A stretch of DNA of 64,000 bases, from positions 14,978,792 through 15,042,791 of the forward strand of contig NW_025335641.1 of NCBI RefSeq assembly GCF_004798865.1, written 5' to 3'. The notes below the pieces were generated by a model, which saw only the letters and a list, made by a program, of their open reading frames with translations, had not been told where the DNA came from and ran no database searches. Position numbers and translations under genes: made by a program. Shown here piece by piece: positions 45,301 through 56,309 of the stretch. Source of the DNA: Varanus komodoensis. Taxonomy: Eukaryota; Chordata; Lepidosauria; Squamata; Varanidae. Positions within the stretch are counted from its first letter, which is position 1. Every line of letters begins with the position of its first letter.

Positions 45301-47363
45301 CTGACTGCAGGAATGGATGCTGTCTCAAAATCATTGTGTAAGGACAGATTCAAGTACAAGTCTAGTAGGCCTCAGTACATGGAATATGTGAGGAGGGGAT
45401 TTCGATTATCACATCAGGCAGAAAAATGTATTAGGTTGTCCCTGACTGAAATGCTAGCTCTGCTTCTTTGGCAATAGCACATGCATGCGCAAATCATCTA
45501 TTTATTACCATGCTCTTGTTTCCATATGATAGCAAGATGGAAAAGAGGTGTCTCAGGAGAACTTTGCTAACTAGCAGCTCGGCTGATTTTCAACTTCATT
45601 AAGCCTCTAATTCTGCATACACATTGTAACTTGAAGCAAATGAAGTGGTGTCATCTCAGGACAACCTGCCACGTAAGCAAGACCTAAGTGCTTAGAATAT
45701 CAGTTGGCAAGGAAATGTTTGACCTCAACCATGGGGTACAGTTGCCATGCACTGCCCATTAGTAGAGTTGCGCCCCCACAAATACTGAACACAGAAAAGG
45801 AGATTGTTCTGATTTTGTTTCTCCTTTCAAAATGTTTCTGTTGATTTTTATGCTCCAAATGCAGGAATGGGAAAGTGACATTCAGTTCACATTTGTATAT
45901 GAGCTGAACAAATTTGTAATTCCTGAATTGGAATGTGAACCATTGGACGCACCTTTGTTCTTTGATATCTGTACCTCTCCGGGTTTTGCAATGTCGTTCT
46001 CCAAACTATTTGTTCATGCTCACATTAGAAGGTCCTTGATGCATACCAATGTATGGAGAGATCAAAACCACATTTTCTGCAGGGCTTTCTCAATATTTGT
46101 GTGCCAATGAATAATGAGAGGGACAGATACTCTAAGCATATTCCAGTTCCAGAAATTATTTCAGAAATGCTCCTCGGCCCTGTTCAGAAATTGTTCACTG
46201 GGTATGAGGCCTGCCATAGTAAGATCCCACACATCAAAATGTATTATGAAATTACTGGCTGAATGAGTGTGCCTATGTGCATTCAGCCATACATCTGTAG
46301 GTGTGCTTTTTCAGATATCCATGCACTACAAAAGAATGCTTGCGTTGGGTCTCTGGAGGGAAGGGGTCAGCTGGAAAGGCCCCTTTCCCTTTATCCATGT
46401 GTGCCTTGTTCATCCGTAGAACTTATGAACAGAGTTCTACTTAAAGTGGAATTTAGGAAGAATGAGGCAGTGCTGGCTGACCCCACGTCAATGGGGAAAT
46501 TCCTGAACAGGGATTGTCCAGAGCTTTAATATAGAACAAGGGTGAGCAACTTCAGGCAGTCCAGGGGGCAAATTCCTCCTAGACCTGCCATGGGCCACAC
46601 TGCCCCATTGACACTGCACACCACCATAAAAGAAGAGCAAAGGAGGAGAAACATGCTGAGGTAGCATCTTCTCTTCTGCTTTTTTATTGCCAATATCTGA
46701 CCCCAGGCTTGGAATTTGTTCAGCAGCCAGCACCAAACATTCTTCCATCCATCTGCATTTCAAAGGGAATCATCTTCATGGCATCTAGAATAGCTGTAGA
46801 AGAAGTGATAAACTAGGACAATCTTGAATATGTCCCATAGTCAGTTCTAAACATAACTATGGCTCAACATGAACACAAGGGCTTAATGAACATGATGCCA
46901 CGCAATTCTTCCCCAGTCTCTTTGTACACATCCTGCTTCACAAGGCAGTCTCGAAATCTAATGAGGATAAAATGGAGCCATTCAATTGTTGCTAGGATGT
47001 CTTGTAACCTTTTGCAAACATCTGCACTTTCCAGTTACTGGAATGTAACCACTGTCTCTCACTAAAGGTGTAATCCAATGTACATGTAGACAGAAAATGG
47101 CCTACAATTTCCAGTATTTCCTAGCCAGGCACACTGAGCAGAGAAAGTAGGACTTTCTTCTGTCCAAATTTTCCTTGCATTGCACCTTAACATACCATTC
47201 GGTGGTGATGTCGATTATTTCTGGTTGAAAGTAACCCTGGTCCCAACTTGGCTATATTGGGGCAAAGCATACTGAAATCACATTTCAGTTTACTGTAGAA
47301 ACATTTAAGTTCAGTCCATAAAAGCAGCAAATTAAGTTAGGAATGAAGGAGGCTATCTTGTAC
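42336..47363. other. Mostly unassigned sequence
   Basis: No gene or confident transposon. 45430-45700 is repeat-poor and CNE-like. 45776-46270 resembles the AT-rich dispersed repeat. 46528-46600 (AAGGGTGAGCAACTTCAGGC ... GGGCCACACTGCC) is faintly hAT-like without a partner end. Confidence 0.35.
45776..46270 (+). repeat. Candidate copy of an AT-rich dispersed repeat
   Basis: TTCAGTTCACATTTGTATAT GAGCTGAACAAATTTGTAA (45882 on) aligns with 63450 on (TTCAGTTCATTTTTGAATAT GAACTTCCCTAATTTGCAC) at roughly three positions in four. Family and boundaries are unknown. Confidence 0.35.
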
Positions 47364-47430
47364 TAAGAACATAAGAACAGCCATGCTGGATCAGACCAAT
47401 GGACTATCAGTCCAGCTCTCCATGCATACT
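47364..47430 (-). repeat. CR1-like LINE 3' end, antisense
   Basis: TAAGAACATAAGAACAGCCA TGCTGGATCAGACCAATGG then ACTATCAGTCCAGCTCTCC is the antisense of a widespread sauropsid LINE tail (GCTGGATCAGACC...TTCTTATGTTCTTA). It is the tail only. Confidence 0.75.
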
Positions 47431-49497
47431 GTGCTAAGTTCATACCATGAATTCACCTGGCACATGCTCTGTCATCAAGGTATGGCTTTTTTTAGTAATA
47501 ATGTCTAACAAATGAGGAGCTATGTGCCTGTTGCCACTTTTCAAAGTGTGCAACCAGGACAGAATAACTCATGAGAACCACTGCTACTTTGGGAGAGCAA
47601 TGAAAAGGTTTAGCAGCCAGGCAAGTGGTAAGAAGTGCCCCTGAGGTCAGCCACAAATTTGGGGTAAAGATGATTTCCCACCCCCTGTATGTTAAGGGGG
47701 CAGAGCATAGTCTCAAAACATCATACCTGTGTGTGAAAAATCCTGCCCGAGAATAGAAATGCATTGGATTGAAAATCAAGCGCTGTGAAAACTGGTCTCA
47801 GTCCTTATGGCATGCTGTTCATTATTATGACAACGTATATTAGTTGCTGTTTGCCATGCTGGCAATTATATCCCCTAGTATAAAATGCCAGGACATGGCC
47901 CCATCAAACAAAGTGTTGTGTTTGGAACATTGCTTCACAGCCAAACATCTCTGGTTGCTATTTGCCATTTTATTGGAGGTAAGGACATCTGTTTGATAGG
48001 ATCCAGCTGTTTCCTCAAGTGCATTTGGCGGGTATTGGCTCAGCTCAGGAAAGAAAATAATACATTGGAGTCATTAGTGTCATGTTCCATTGACTCCTTG
48101 GTTAGATAGCTCTGGATAGCTCTGATGATCCAGCAATTCAAGACACAGAGAAAATGCAAATCCCTGCTCTAAATAGTACATTCAATAATTTAAAAATGCA
48201 TGTGTTTCGCTTTGTGAGTTGCATGGCAAGAGGAGGAGGGGAAGGAGAACATGCGATAAAGTGCCTTCCTGCAAAACCAAATCAATGCCTGTCTTAAGAT
48301 GTTGATTGTTGCCACGATGACTAGAGTGCAAGAAGAAATCTGCAGATCCCAAAGTATCTTCCCTTATTGTTGCCTGTGCTGTAGATCGCCTGTCAGGACA
48401 GGGAACATTTGAGATATTCAGCAGTGCATATGACTATCTTCCTAAATAAGGCCTGTCAACCTCACATCTGCTTTTACAAGTTTGCCATCTTACTTCAACT
48501 GCGCAGAGCTCTGAAAAATACACAGGATAACAAAGGCCTTGATTACCAGTTGTATGGATTTGCTTTTAGGCATCAGACCAAAACACCCATGGAAAAGGGC
48601 CCTGAATTTGCTGAAATTATTTTTTCTTATTGTTCACATTAGTATGCCAACACTGTTCTGCTAGGGAGGTCTAGGTTAACACATACCAGGTTATCTCAGT
48701 TTTCATTTTGCTGCCCAGTACAACAATGCAGAGACAGAGACTGAGACAAGCTTACCCAGGGAGGGCAATGAAAGGAGGGGAAGAATCTCAGACGTCTGCG
48801 GAGAATGTCCAACATGCATTGATTACATCACCCTGAGGAATTTGAACCAGGCTGGAAAATTTCTGTTATTTGAACCAAATAGAGTTTCACGGCAGTAGTG
48901 GATAAGGTGGGTGGAATGGCTCAAGCAGCTGTCACAGATCCATAGACTTCTCCAAAATCTGCCCAAAGCAGGAGTGGGCAAGATGCAGCTCCCACAGCCC
49001 CTGTGCATCTCCCTACCCCAATATGATGGCAGGGGAGAAATTCTGGAAGCCACTGATTCTCCCCTTTTTCCTGTCCACACAGAAAAAAACACAAATCCCC
49101 AGAGATGCCCCAGTTGTTCATCAAGCCTAAAGTGATTTTTGTTTTGCTTTGTTTTGCATATTTGGCATTTTCTGGTTGGCACAGTATCTGAGAAAGGTTT
49201 AGAGAAGCCAAAGGATTCCTAACAGCATTGCTAGCAACTTAGCTATCAGTAGTTGGCTGTGTTTTTTAATACTTTGCCTACTGCACCAGATACGCACAGA
49301 GTATTTTGCAGAGATCTCTTCATAGCTGAATGTCTGGGTGAACTGTGTTGTGTGGAATGTTCCTGGCATAAATTAGCACTGCAAGCAGGATAGAACTGAC
49401 ACATTTTTCAGGTTTAAGACTTAGCCAGATGATCTAGCAAAAGCCTGCTTTGTTGGACTTCTTTGAAGAGCTTGAGCTTCCAGTGGGACAGTCCTGC
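47431..49497. other. Unassigned sequence
   Basis: No gene or confident repeat recognised. The 119- and 96-codon minus-strand frames at 48823-49211 overlap each other and show no family motif. Confidence 0.4.
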
Positions 49498-49610
49498 CAG
49501 TCTGTTGCAGTGGACATAACAGAGTCTTGCAGCTCCTTAGAGGCTATCCAAATGTATTACAACAAAGGTTTGCACAGAATGAACTCTAATGCATCAGAGC
49601 ATTAGAAGTC
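49498..49610 (+). repeat. Interspersed repeat, TCTTG..CTCCTTAGAGGCT type
   Basis: CCAGTCTGTTGCAGTGGACA TAACAGAGTCTTGCAGCTCC TTAGAGGCTATCCAAATGTA and TGCATCAGAGCATTAGAAGT follow the order of a widespread sauropsid repeat (GTCTGTTGCAG..GAGTCTTGTAGCACCTTAAAGACTAACAAATTTATT...CATCAGATGCAT). A second partial copy is at 61163-61225. I am not sure of its class. Confidence 0.6.
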
Positions 49611-49777
49611 CTACTCTCACTATATAAGTTTAAGTACCAGAACAGAATGTTAATTGCGTGTATCCATAATCCATTACAAACTATGCAGAGGCAAACCTAT
49701 CTAAAACAAAGGCACAAAACATGGGTATTTAGCTCTCCTAATTTCACCTAACATGGAGCTACAACTAAAATGCACCT

Positions 49778-49827
49778 TTCTTCTTCTTCTTCTTCTTCTT
49801 CTTCTTCTTCTTCTTCTTCTTCTTCTT
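49778..49827. repeat. (TTC)n microsatellite, about 16 units
   Basis: An uninterrupted run of TTC triplets over about 49 bp (GAA on the minus strand). There is no adjoining retrotransposon tail, so it seems to be a free-standing microsatellite. Confidence 0.95.
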
Positions 49828-51494
49828 TAAATCCATGATACATTTCATTTCCTGATCAGATTATGGATTTAACTTTGCAGCCCATTGCTAAATCCTTCCC
49901 AATGCTAGCTGGAATTTTCTTAGCTGCTATTACAAATAATGCAACAGGATGGGATACAGATTCAAGCACCGCTGGGAATAAGTATGCCACTATGTCATTT
50001 GCTGTCTACCCCATGCACTAAGACACATAATGAGATCTACATTTTGTTCTGGGAGAATCACATAACAGGCAGAAGAAGAGAAAATGTTCTAAGTCTTCTC
50101 TACAAAGAAATCAATGGATACTTAGCCTGGCCCTTTCAGGAATATAACTGTACATTGCCTTCCAGATAAGCAGCTGACATCTGCTGAAAGTGTCGGTATA
50201 GAGAAGATAGAGCAATGCCAACAATGCAGGTAAAATAAACATGAAATGATGCCCACCGTCTGCATAAGACCAGCCTGTGGAAATTTCATTAAAGATGGGA
50301 TATATATGTGCAACAAGAATAGCAGCCATTCACAAGAGCAGCAATTGGCAATCATGTCATCATTTTAGCAGTGCTGTAGCTGGACACCTAACATCTGTAG
50401 AGGGACCAGAAATTATTGTTCCTCTTCAAGTCCAAATGAATGGCATCAAAGTTGTTGCTAAACCGAATTCAGCTATTTCCAGCTGCAATATCTCTTTTGA
50501 AGTTCTTTTGTAGACCGAAGGCAACAACTGGAGAAGTTAACTTGTAATTTGATAGCTTACAGGGGGAGTGCCACACAGGGACCCGGGGCTGATTTAGCAG
50601 TCTATGTACCATACCACATCAGGTGCAAATCAGTATTTGTTAGGACTCATCTCCATTCAATATTGGCAAGAGACACTTTTGAGGAGGCATCCTATTCCGT
50701 GGAATAGTCAATTGCAATCAACGAAGAAAGCTAAATTATAAGGGACCCATGTATAATAAAATGCCTTATTAAATGGAGGGAAACAAGGAAAGAATCCATT
50801 TTTATTGCTCTATCATTTCTCTCAGCCAACTGCTATGGTAATAAAATTAGACATTCCAGTTCACTTAAAGCAAAGAAAATAATTTTATTTACCTTTCCCT
50901 GTCACACCCCCATGCCTACACGTACACAAGGAGCAATCAGCTGCTGCACTCGTTAGGTTGCTGATTAAATACTGTGTCACTTAACTCTGAACTAATTAAA
51001 AGAGGATCGAGGCTGCCCATGCGTCAACCGATGAAGTATTAACTTTGTTTAACTGAACCAGGTCCTGCGCTGCCACTGTACTGGCTGCAAGAATCAGTTT
51101 ATGGATACTTTGAAAGCCCAGTTCAATGGCTAGAAAGTTCAGAGGTTCTTCATGTGAGGAGACATTGTGGGAACAGGTATGCTCATTCTTCCCCCTTCCA
51201 TCCCAATTCTGACCACCTTCCACCATACAAGCTGCTTTCCAGGGTTCTACATTGCATGTCCCCATAGATAAAGGTGTTCCATTGCAAGCTGTTGGCTTTT
51301 ACATGGGAATGGCAAAAAGAAGAATGACAAAGCGGCAAAGCCAGTGTATGCATCTGCGCAAATCTTTTTCTTCTGCACAGGCGACACGCTTTCTAACAAT
51401 GGGACCTTAAAATAACACAGATATCCAAGTTATCCAATATTTGAGTTTGGATAAGTTCTCTTAAAATCATTTCAAGCTTATTCCAGCTCATTCC
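49828..51494. other. Unassigned sequence, partly CNE-like
   Basis: No gene recognised. 50870-51080 is repeat-poor and keeps several CpGs (ACACGTAC, CTCGTTAG, ATCGAGG, GCGTCAACCGATG) in an AT-rich setting, which could mark conserved non-coding DNA. Confidence 0.35.
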
Positions 51495-51700
51495 TGCTTT
51501 CATTTTTGACCAGTTTTTCTGCTCATTTTCACAAGAAAAGTACAAATTTCAAACAGGAAAAGTGTGCATTTATTTGCATATTTTTCAAAATGCCACAATT
51601 CTCCTCTATTGACTAAAGCATGAAAAGGGGGCTGGAGTTTTGTTAAAATGCTAATTTCCTTGTGTCCATTTATAGACACACATGTTTTTCAAACATACTT
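51495..51700. repeat. Candidate copy of an AT-rich dispersed repeat
   Basis: AAGTGTGCATTTATTTGCAT ATTTTTCAAAATGCC and CTAATTTCCTTGTGTCC resemble text at 55604-55860, 58060-58440 and 63430-63840. Boundaries are unclear. Confidence 0.3.
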
Positions 51701-51710
51701 GCAGTTTGTA

Positions 51711-51776
51711 TTGTTAAACCATCCCAAGACTTCGGTAATGGGATGGTCTACAAAATTTTAAATAAAATAAATAAAT
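51711..51776 (+). repeat. L2-type LINE 3' tail
   Basis: TTGTTAAACCATCCCAAGAC TTCGGTAATGGGATGGTCTA followed by an (AAAT)n-like end matches the L2-type tail (AAGCCGCCCCGAGGCTTCGG..GGGGCGGCATAGAAAT) with compensating changes in the stem (CCATCC against GGATGG). It is tail only. Confidence 0.75.
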
Positions 51777-52500
51777 TTGCTAATGTTTCTTGGGCAAAAA
51801 CCCCCTCTTGTTTGCATTCTGGATTGCAATTGCATGGTTTGCAATCAGAAACAAAATTGTCATTCATCCCTGAAATATCCTAACATTTTCTCATTGTCAG
51901 GTTTGCAGTTTTCAAAATCAAGTGTTCTGATATCACAGTCGTGGAGTTGATGTGGGCCTCCTCTATTCCATTCTGCCATACTGTGAAAGACAGCTGTGAC
52001 TGGAAGAGGATTTTAGGAAGAGAAGTCCTAGATGGTGTCCAAAGTGTCATGTCAAAGCAAATGTGAAGGTTTGTGCTTGAGTAAAATATGTAATGATTTT
52101 TGAGCGAAAATGAAATTCCTCAGGGAGGATAGGTGAATCATGCATTATAATATGGTTATTAAATTTCACCCAAAGCAATTTCAGGACAATAAATCAGAGA
52201 TATTTCAGGGGAAACTTATGTAATTTTGATTAGACTAGGAAAATTTCTTCAGGGGCTGACATATCTCCTTAGGCTGCAAACAACCCATGAACAAATACAA
52301 AATGAAGTAAATGCATGATAGTCCTTCTGATGTGAATATTTTTTGCTCTTTACTCCCCAGTTTGGTTCTTAATAGAATTCCTTGAAGGATATCAGAAATC
52401 ATTGTTAAACATCCAGTAATGTATGTGGATTTACTTTTTTAAAAGTCTGTTGGCTCTTTCACACAGCTTCCTTACAAGACCTAATGTTGATCAAACTGGG
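51777..52500. other. Unassigned AT-rich sequence
   Basis: I see no gene, RNA or transposon that I can support here. Confidence 0.4.
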
Positions 52501-52733
52501 TTTTTTTTTTTTTTTTCATTTTATATCCTGCCTTTCTCCTACAAAGGGCTCAAGGCAGCTTGCATCTCCTCCTCCAACTTATCCCCACAACAACAACCCT
52601 GTGAGGTAGGTTGGGCTGAGAGTCTGTGACTGGCCCAAAGTCACCCAGTTGGCTCCATGGCTGAGCGGGGACTAGAACCCTGGTCATCTGAGTCCCAGTC
52701 CCACGCTCTTAACCACTACACCACACTGGCTCT
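52501..52733 (-). mobile_element. MIR-like tRNA-derived SINE, full length, antisense
   Basis: On the minus strand it starts at 52733 with AGAGCCAGTGTGGTGTAGTG GTTAAGAGCGTGGGACT (box A region), then CAGGGTTCTAGTCCCC (box B region, about 52680-52665). The body is CAGCCATGGAGCCAACTGGG, TGACTTTGGGCCAGTCACAG, ACTCTCAGCCCAACCTACCT and CACAGGGTTGTTG. The L2-related tail is AGCTGCCTTGAGCCCTTTGT..AGGCAGGATATAAAATG, and a 16-nt A tract ends it (T16 on the plus strand at 52501-52516). Both Pol III boxes look well kept, so this is a younger copy than the one at 27959-28203. No clear target duplication is visible. Confidence 0.92.
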
Positions 52734-53751
52734 CTTTTGTTCTGGTAAATTAATGGTAGAACCTTAGAACCTTATGATTTTAAACCATTATAAACTCAGC
52801 TCTTCTCTAAGGAATATACTTAAGGAATGCAGCTTCGAGGCCATTACTTCTGGTGCTCTTCCTAACTTAAAACCTTGCTGTGGATCCTAAAATCTGTTCT
52901 GGCTTTTGGGCACTGGGGAAGCACAGGTAGTACAGGAAAGTACAGTGGAAAAGTTCACTGCATTGCCTATTGAACCTTAATAACCTTCTTGTCATTCTTC
53001 TGGTTAGGCCCCTCCAATACAGCTTCTCCCTCCTGAAGGAATAAAACAAAATCAAATATAATGGGCAATAAAACTTCCACGATTCATAAGTATCTCTGGA
53101 TGGGATTCAAAGAACTTCCTTAAGCGTGTGATGCAAAACATTCCCCAGACCACCAACACCGTATCACAAGCTGAAAATGAAACATGTTTCAGGTCAGATG
53201 TGGATCTTTGTTGGATCAACAACCAAACGCAGGCTTTGTTTCAGTGAGTCCTAGGTTGGCTCGAGCAAACCTGCCATGTCTCCTAGCGTATGTGCTTTCT
53301 TCCCAGTATTCTCCATCTTCTAACCTGTCCCGTCCCATGAATCCTTATTCAAGGCCCACACTTGCTTGGTATCCCAGTTCAGCACCTGTCTAACTTCACA
53401 TCCCTCCCTCTACAGTTATTGGGAGTGGGCTTGGAACAGAGGGGTTTCTTGGAGACAGATTGAGATGGGTTTGGCTCTCAACCCTATGTGCTGACTTCAA
53501 CAGAGGAGGGCAGCCCAACTGGTATATAAAAAGGAGGTGTGTCCATTTCCAAAAGGCCCTTTCCAAAGTTGAAAGGGCCAAACATACTCCAAAGAAGAGT
53601 TTCTAGAGGTAAATACTGGTCAAAGCACTCTGTGGATGCACAGAGATTCATTCTGGATGGTTGTGCTTCTGGAAAATGCTTTGGACAATAAACAATGTTT
53701 TGCAAGAAAGATCTGTGGCTCTGAATGTGTGAAGTGAGAAAATCTAGCTCT
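52734..53751. other. Unassigned sequence
   Basis: No gene or repeat recognised with confidence. Confidence 0.4.
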
Positions 53752-53814
53752 CAAGACTACCTTGAGTTTCTGGCAGGAAAAAAGGTGGGATATAAATATA
53801 ATAAATAAATAAAG
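53752..53814 (+). repeat. L2-type LINE/SINE 3' tail
   Basis: AAGACTACCTTGAGTTTCTG GCAGGAAAAAAGGTGGGATA TAAATATAATAAATAAATAA fits the tail pattern (GCTGCCTTGAG...AAGGCAGGATATAAAT plus (AAAT)n). Only the tail is recognisable. Confidence 0.65.
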
Positions 53815-55603
53815 ACAAAAGCTATGGCAAAAGATTGTCTCAGAAAATAAACCAAGCTATTTTCACTTGTTGTTGCTGCTGCTGTTTCCAAGGGGGAGGG
53901 AAGTAATTTGGCTGATTTTTGAAGACAGATCAATGTAAACCCAATAGACTTTCCCATCCCTAATGTAATGGAACTGGCTGTGTCGCCCATAAGCCACGGA
54001 AGAGGTCTCTTGCAACAAAGCATCAAATGAATTCCTGAAAGTCTTTTTAAAGAAGCTTTTCAGCTGCTATGCTCCCAGCTACAAGATGATGAGATGACGA
54101 CAGAATGTTTATCTCATAGTAAAGGCTGCAAACACTACATTCATGTATGGGAGGTGGTAGAATGAAGCTGACATCTGTTGCTAGGCAGGATTAATTAGGT
54201 ATTACTTTAAATGATGAATCCTGGCCCATTCCCATATGAACAGTTGGTAAATGCGCCATTCTAATCAGAGATTTTGAAGATAAAGATGTTCTGTTACAAC
54301 CCGTGGAGGCTATTAAGACCTTTATTAGTTACATTAATGCTCTTATCAGTTTTACCAATCTGTATTAGCATATATATTTTGCAGGCTATGTCACGTTTAC
54401 ACAGTGAGAACAAGTATGTTCTGCAGTAGACATTTTCCTTCTTTTTGGAATGTTTCTCATGGGTAGTTATTTTATTCTCTTTTGCTATTTACTGATTGAT
54501 TGATTTCCATTATTCTTTACATACTGCTTAATGCTAACACAGAACTGAAACATCACTCCCTTCCTTTTGACATGCTATTTTCAGGTGGGGAAAATAGTGG
54601 TGGCTATTTCATCCATTTTACAGCGGAATTCCTCCTATGTTTTGCCCCCTGTCTCCACTACCTTGTTATTGGTTCCTTTCCTTTATTTTGCATCAAAGCT
54701 TTTGCCAGATGCCAGACGTTTCCAAAAGTCTTTTGCAAAGCACCCTGCAAACATTTCAAGAGGACTTTGGGGAGGAAATAGCAACTGCCGGTTGACACTA
54801 TATCACAATATAGCATCGCTGTAGGGGAATTTCGGAAAGGAGGAGCTGGCTGGAGATTCCTAACCATTGAAAATGATTCATAAATTCATGTCATTCTTTC
54901 CCCTCATGAATAATCAAATGCCAACTTATCTCCAAACACTCCTTACAATTTCACTCTGGGGGAAATTCAGTGACACCTGAAGAACCTACAGTTTCCATGA
55001 GGAGCTTTTCCTGGGGCATCACTGAGTTCCCATGCCCTGACCAGTGACACAGAATCAGAACTTAAAAGAGCACAGCACTTCCTGCAAAAGTCTGGATCTC
55101 TTAAGGTCTATCCAAAGCACTGGAAGATGGAGTTCCCAACAATCTGGCTCTCCATGTTTCTGAAGCTTTCATGAATGGATGGCAAGGAAAGATGTGGGGC
55201 TCAGATGAGAAACTCCATACACAGAAATCCACAGAGGATGCATCACAGATCTCTTTATCCTACAGCATATGGGTAGGTTTGCTATTACATGGATTGTCCG
55301 TCTTTCTCATATACCTGTTCAGCTGTGCCTTACCAGAGGTGAAAAAATTAATGGATATAGGAACTGTGCAATGCTTCTTTCCCTGTAATGAAATGTTGAA
55401 TTGTGTGACCATGTCTTAAGCCAGTGGGGTACATGAGGAAAATGGGCCATATTGTGTTCCACAGAGATTCCTCTTTATCTGGGCACTTCAGCTGCAGTAG
55501 GGATTCTCATAATGTTGGTTTCTCTCTGTTTCTTATTTTTCCAGTCTTAAATTCAGTTCAGGTAAGATGTTTTGGGTCAGATTTAGGAAAATGTGGAAAC
55601 TTC
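53815..55603. other. Unassigned sequence, partly CNE-like
   Basis: 54160-54400 includes AGGATTAATTAGGTATTAC, TTTATTAGTTACATTAATGC and CTTATCAG and lacks transposon signs, so it is a possible conserved non-coding block. No gene recognised. Confidence 0.35.
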
Positions 55604-55860
55604 TTTGTGAGTATTTCTCCTAATGCATGCATTTTTGTAAGCCGTTTAGCCAAATAGATTTTTGCATGCAATTTACCCAATATTAACAGTATTTCCATTC
55701 AACGTAAACTTTTGCATGTACATTTACCTATTTCTGCAGACATTACTTGATTAGAGAACTCCATGCAAAACCCAGAGACATGCACACTTTGGATGATAAT
55801 TGAATTTCAGTTTGTGTATTAAATAGGAAGTACTAAAATTGGGTAAGTTTTCACTCAAAG
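55604..55860 (+). repeat. Candidate copy of an AT-rich dispersed repeat
   Basis: Roughly 30-bp units such as TTTCTCCTAATGCATGCATT TTTGTAAGCC, then AGATTTTTGCATGCAATTTA CCC and AACTTTTGCATGTACATTTACC repeat a theme of TTTTTGCATGCAATTT. Similar units occur at 58140-58270. It ends where the CR1 fragment begins (55868). Confidence 0.4.
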
Positions 55861-55867
55861 GTAAACC

Positions 55868-56309
55868 AGCAAGGGGCCACAAGGATGGTGACCTGATTGC
55901 AGGGAAAGCCATATGAGGCAAGACTGAGGGAACTGAGTCTTTTCAGCCTGGAGAAGAGAAGACTCTGAGGGGATCTGTTGGTGACATGTAGGTACGTGAG
56001 GGGGTGTCACACAGAGGTGGGTAGAGACCAATTCTCCCCTGCAGAGGGAGACAGGATGCATTCCAACAGAGCCAAATACAAGGACCCAAGGTTCAATGTG
56101 GATGCCAGGAAGTACTTCCTGACAGTTAGGACCCCGTCGGTATGGAGTGGGCTTCCACAGGAGGTGGTTGAGGTCCCATCAGTGAGGGTGTTCAAGGATA
56201 GCTAGATATGCACATGGTAGGCATGGCATGAGTGGAGCTGGCTGGAGCTGGGGGTCAGACTAGATGGCCCAGGAGGTCCCTCCTGACTCGCTCTGGTTCT
56301 ATGTTCTAT
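55868..56309 (+). mobile_element. CR1 LINE 3' end with ORF2 C-terminus
   Basis: The plus strand carries the end of CR1 ORF2. GGAGAAGAGAAGACTCTGAG encodes the LEKRRL-like motif, then the frame 55978-56205 reads CRYVRGCHTEVGRDQFSPAE, ARKYFLTVRTPSVWSGLPQE and VVEVPSVRVFKD and stops. The 3' UTR (GCACATGGTAGGCATGGCAT GAG, GGTCAGACTAGATGGCCCAG) ends in CTCTGGTTCTATGTTCTATC. Protein and UTR both match the 10946-13860 element closely, so the two belong to one subfamily. This copy keeps only the last 440 bp. Confidence 0.93.

Noticed and set aside
46528-46620. A third hAT MITE
   Set aside because: Only a weak left-end likeness is present. No right terminus and no 8-bp duplication were found.
52660-52733. 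A tRNA gene on the minus strand
   Set aside because: The box A and B regions are the head of a MIR-like SINE that continues into the SINE body and tail.
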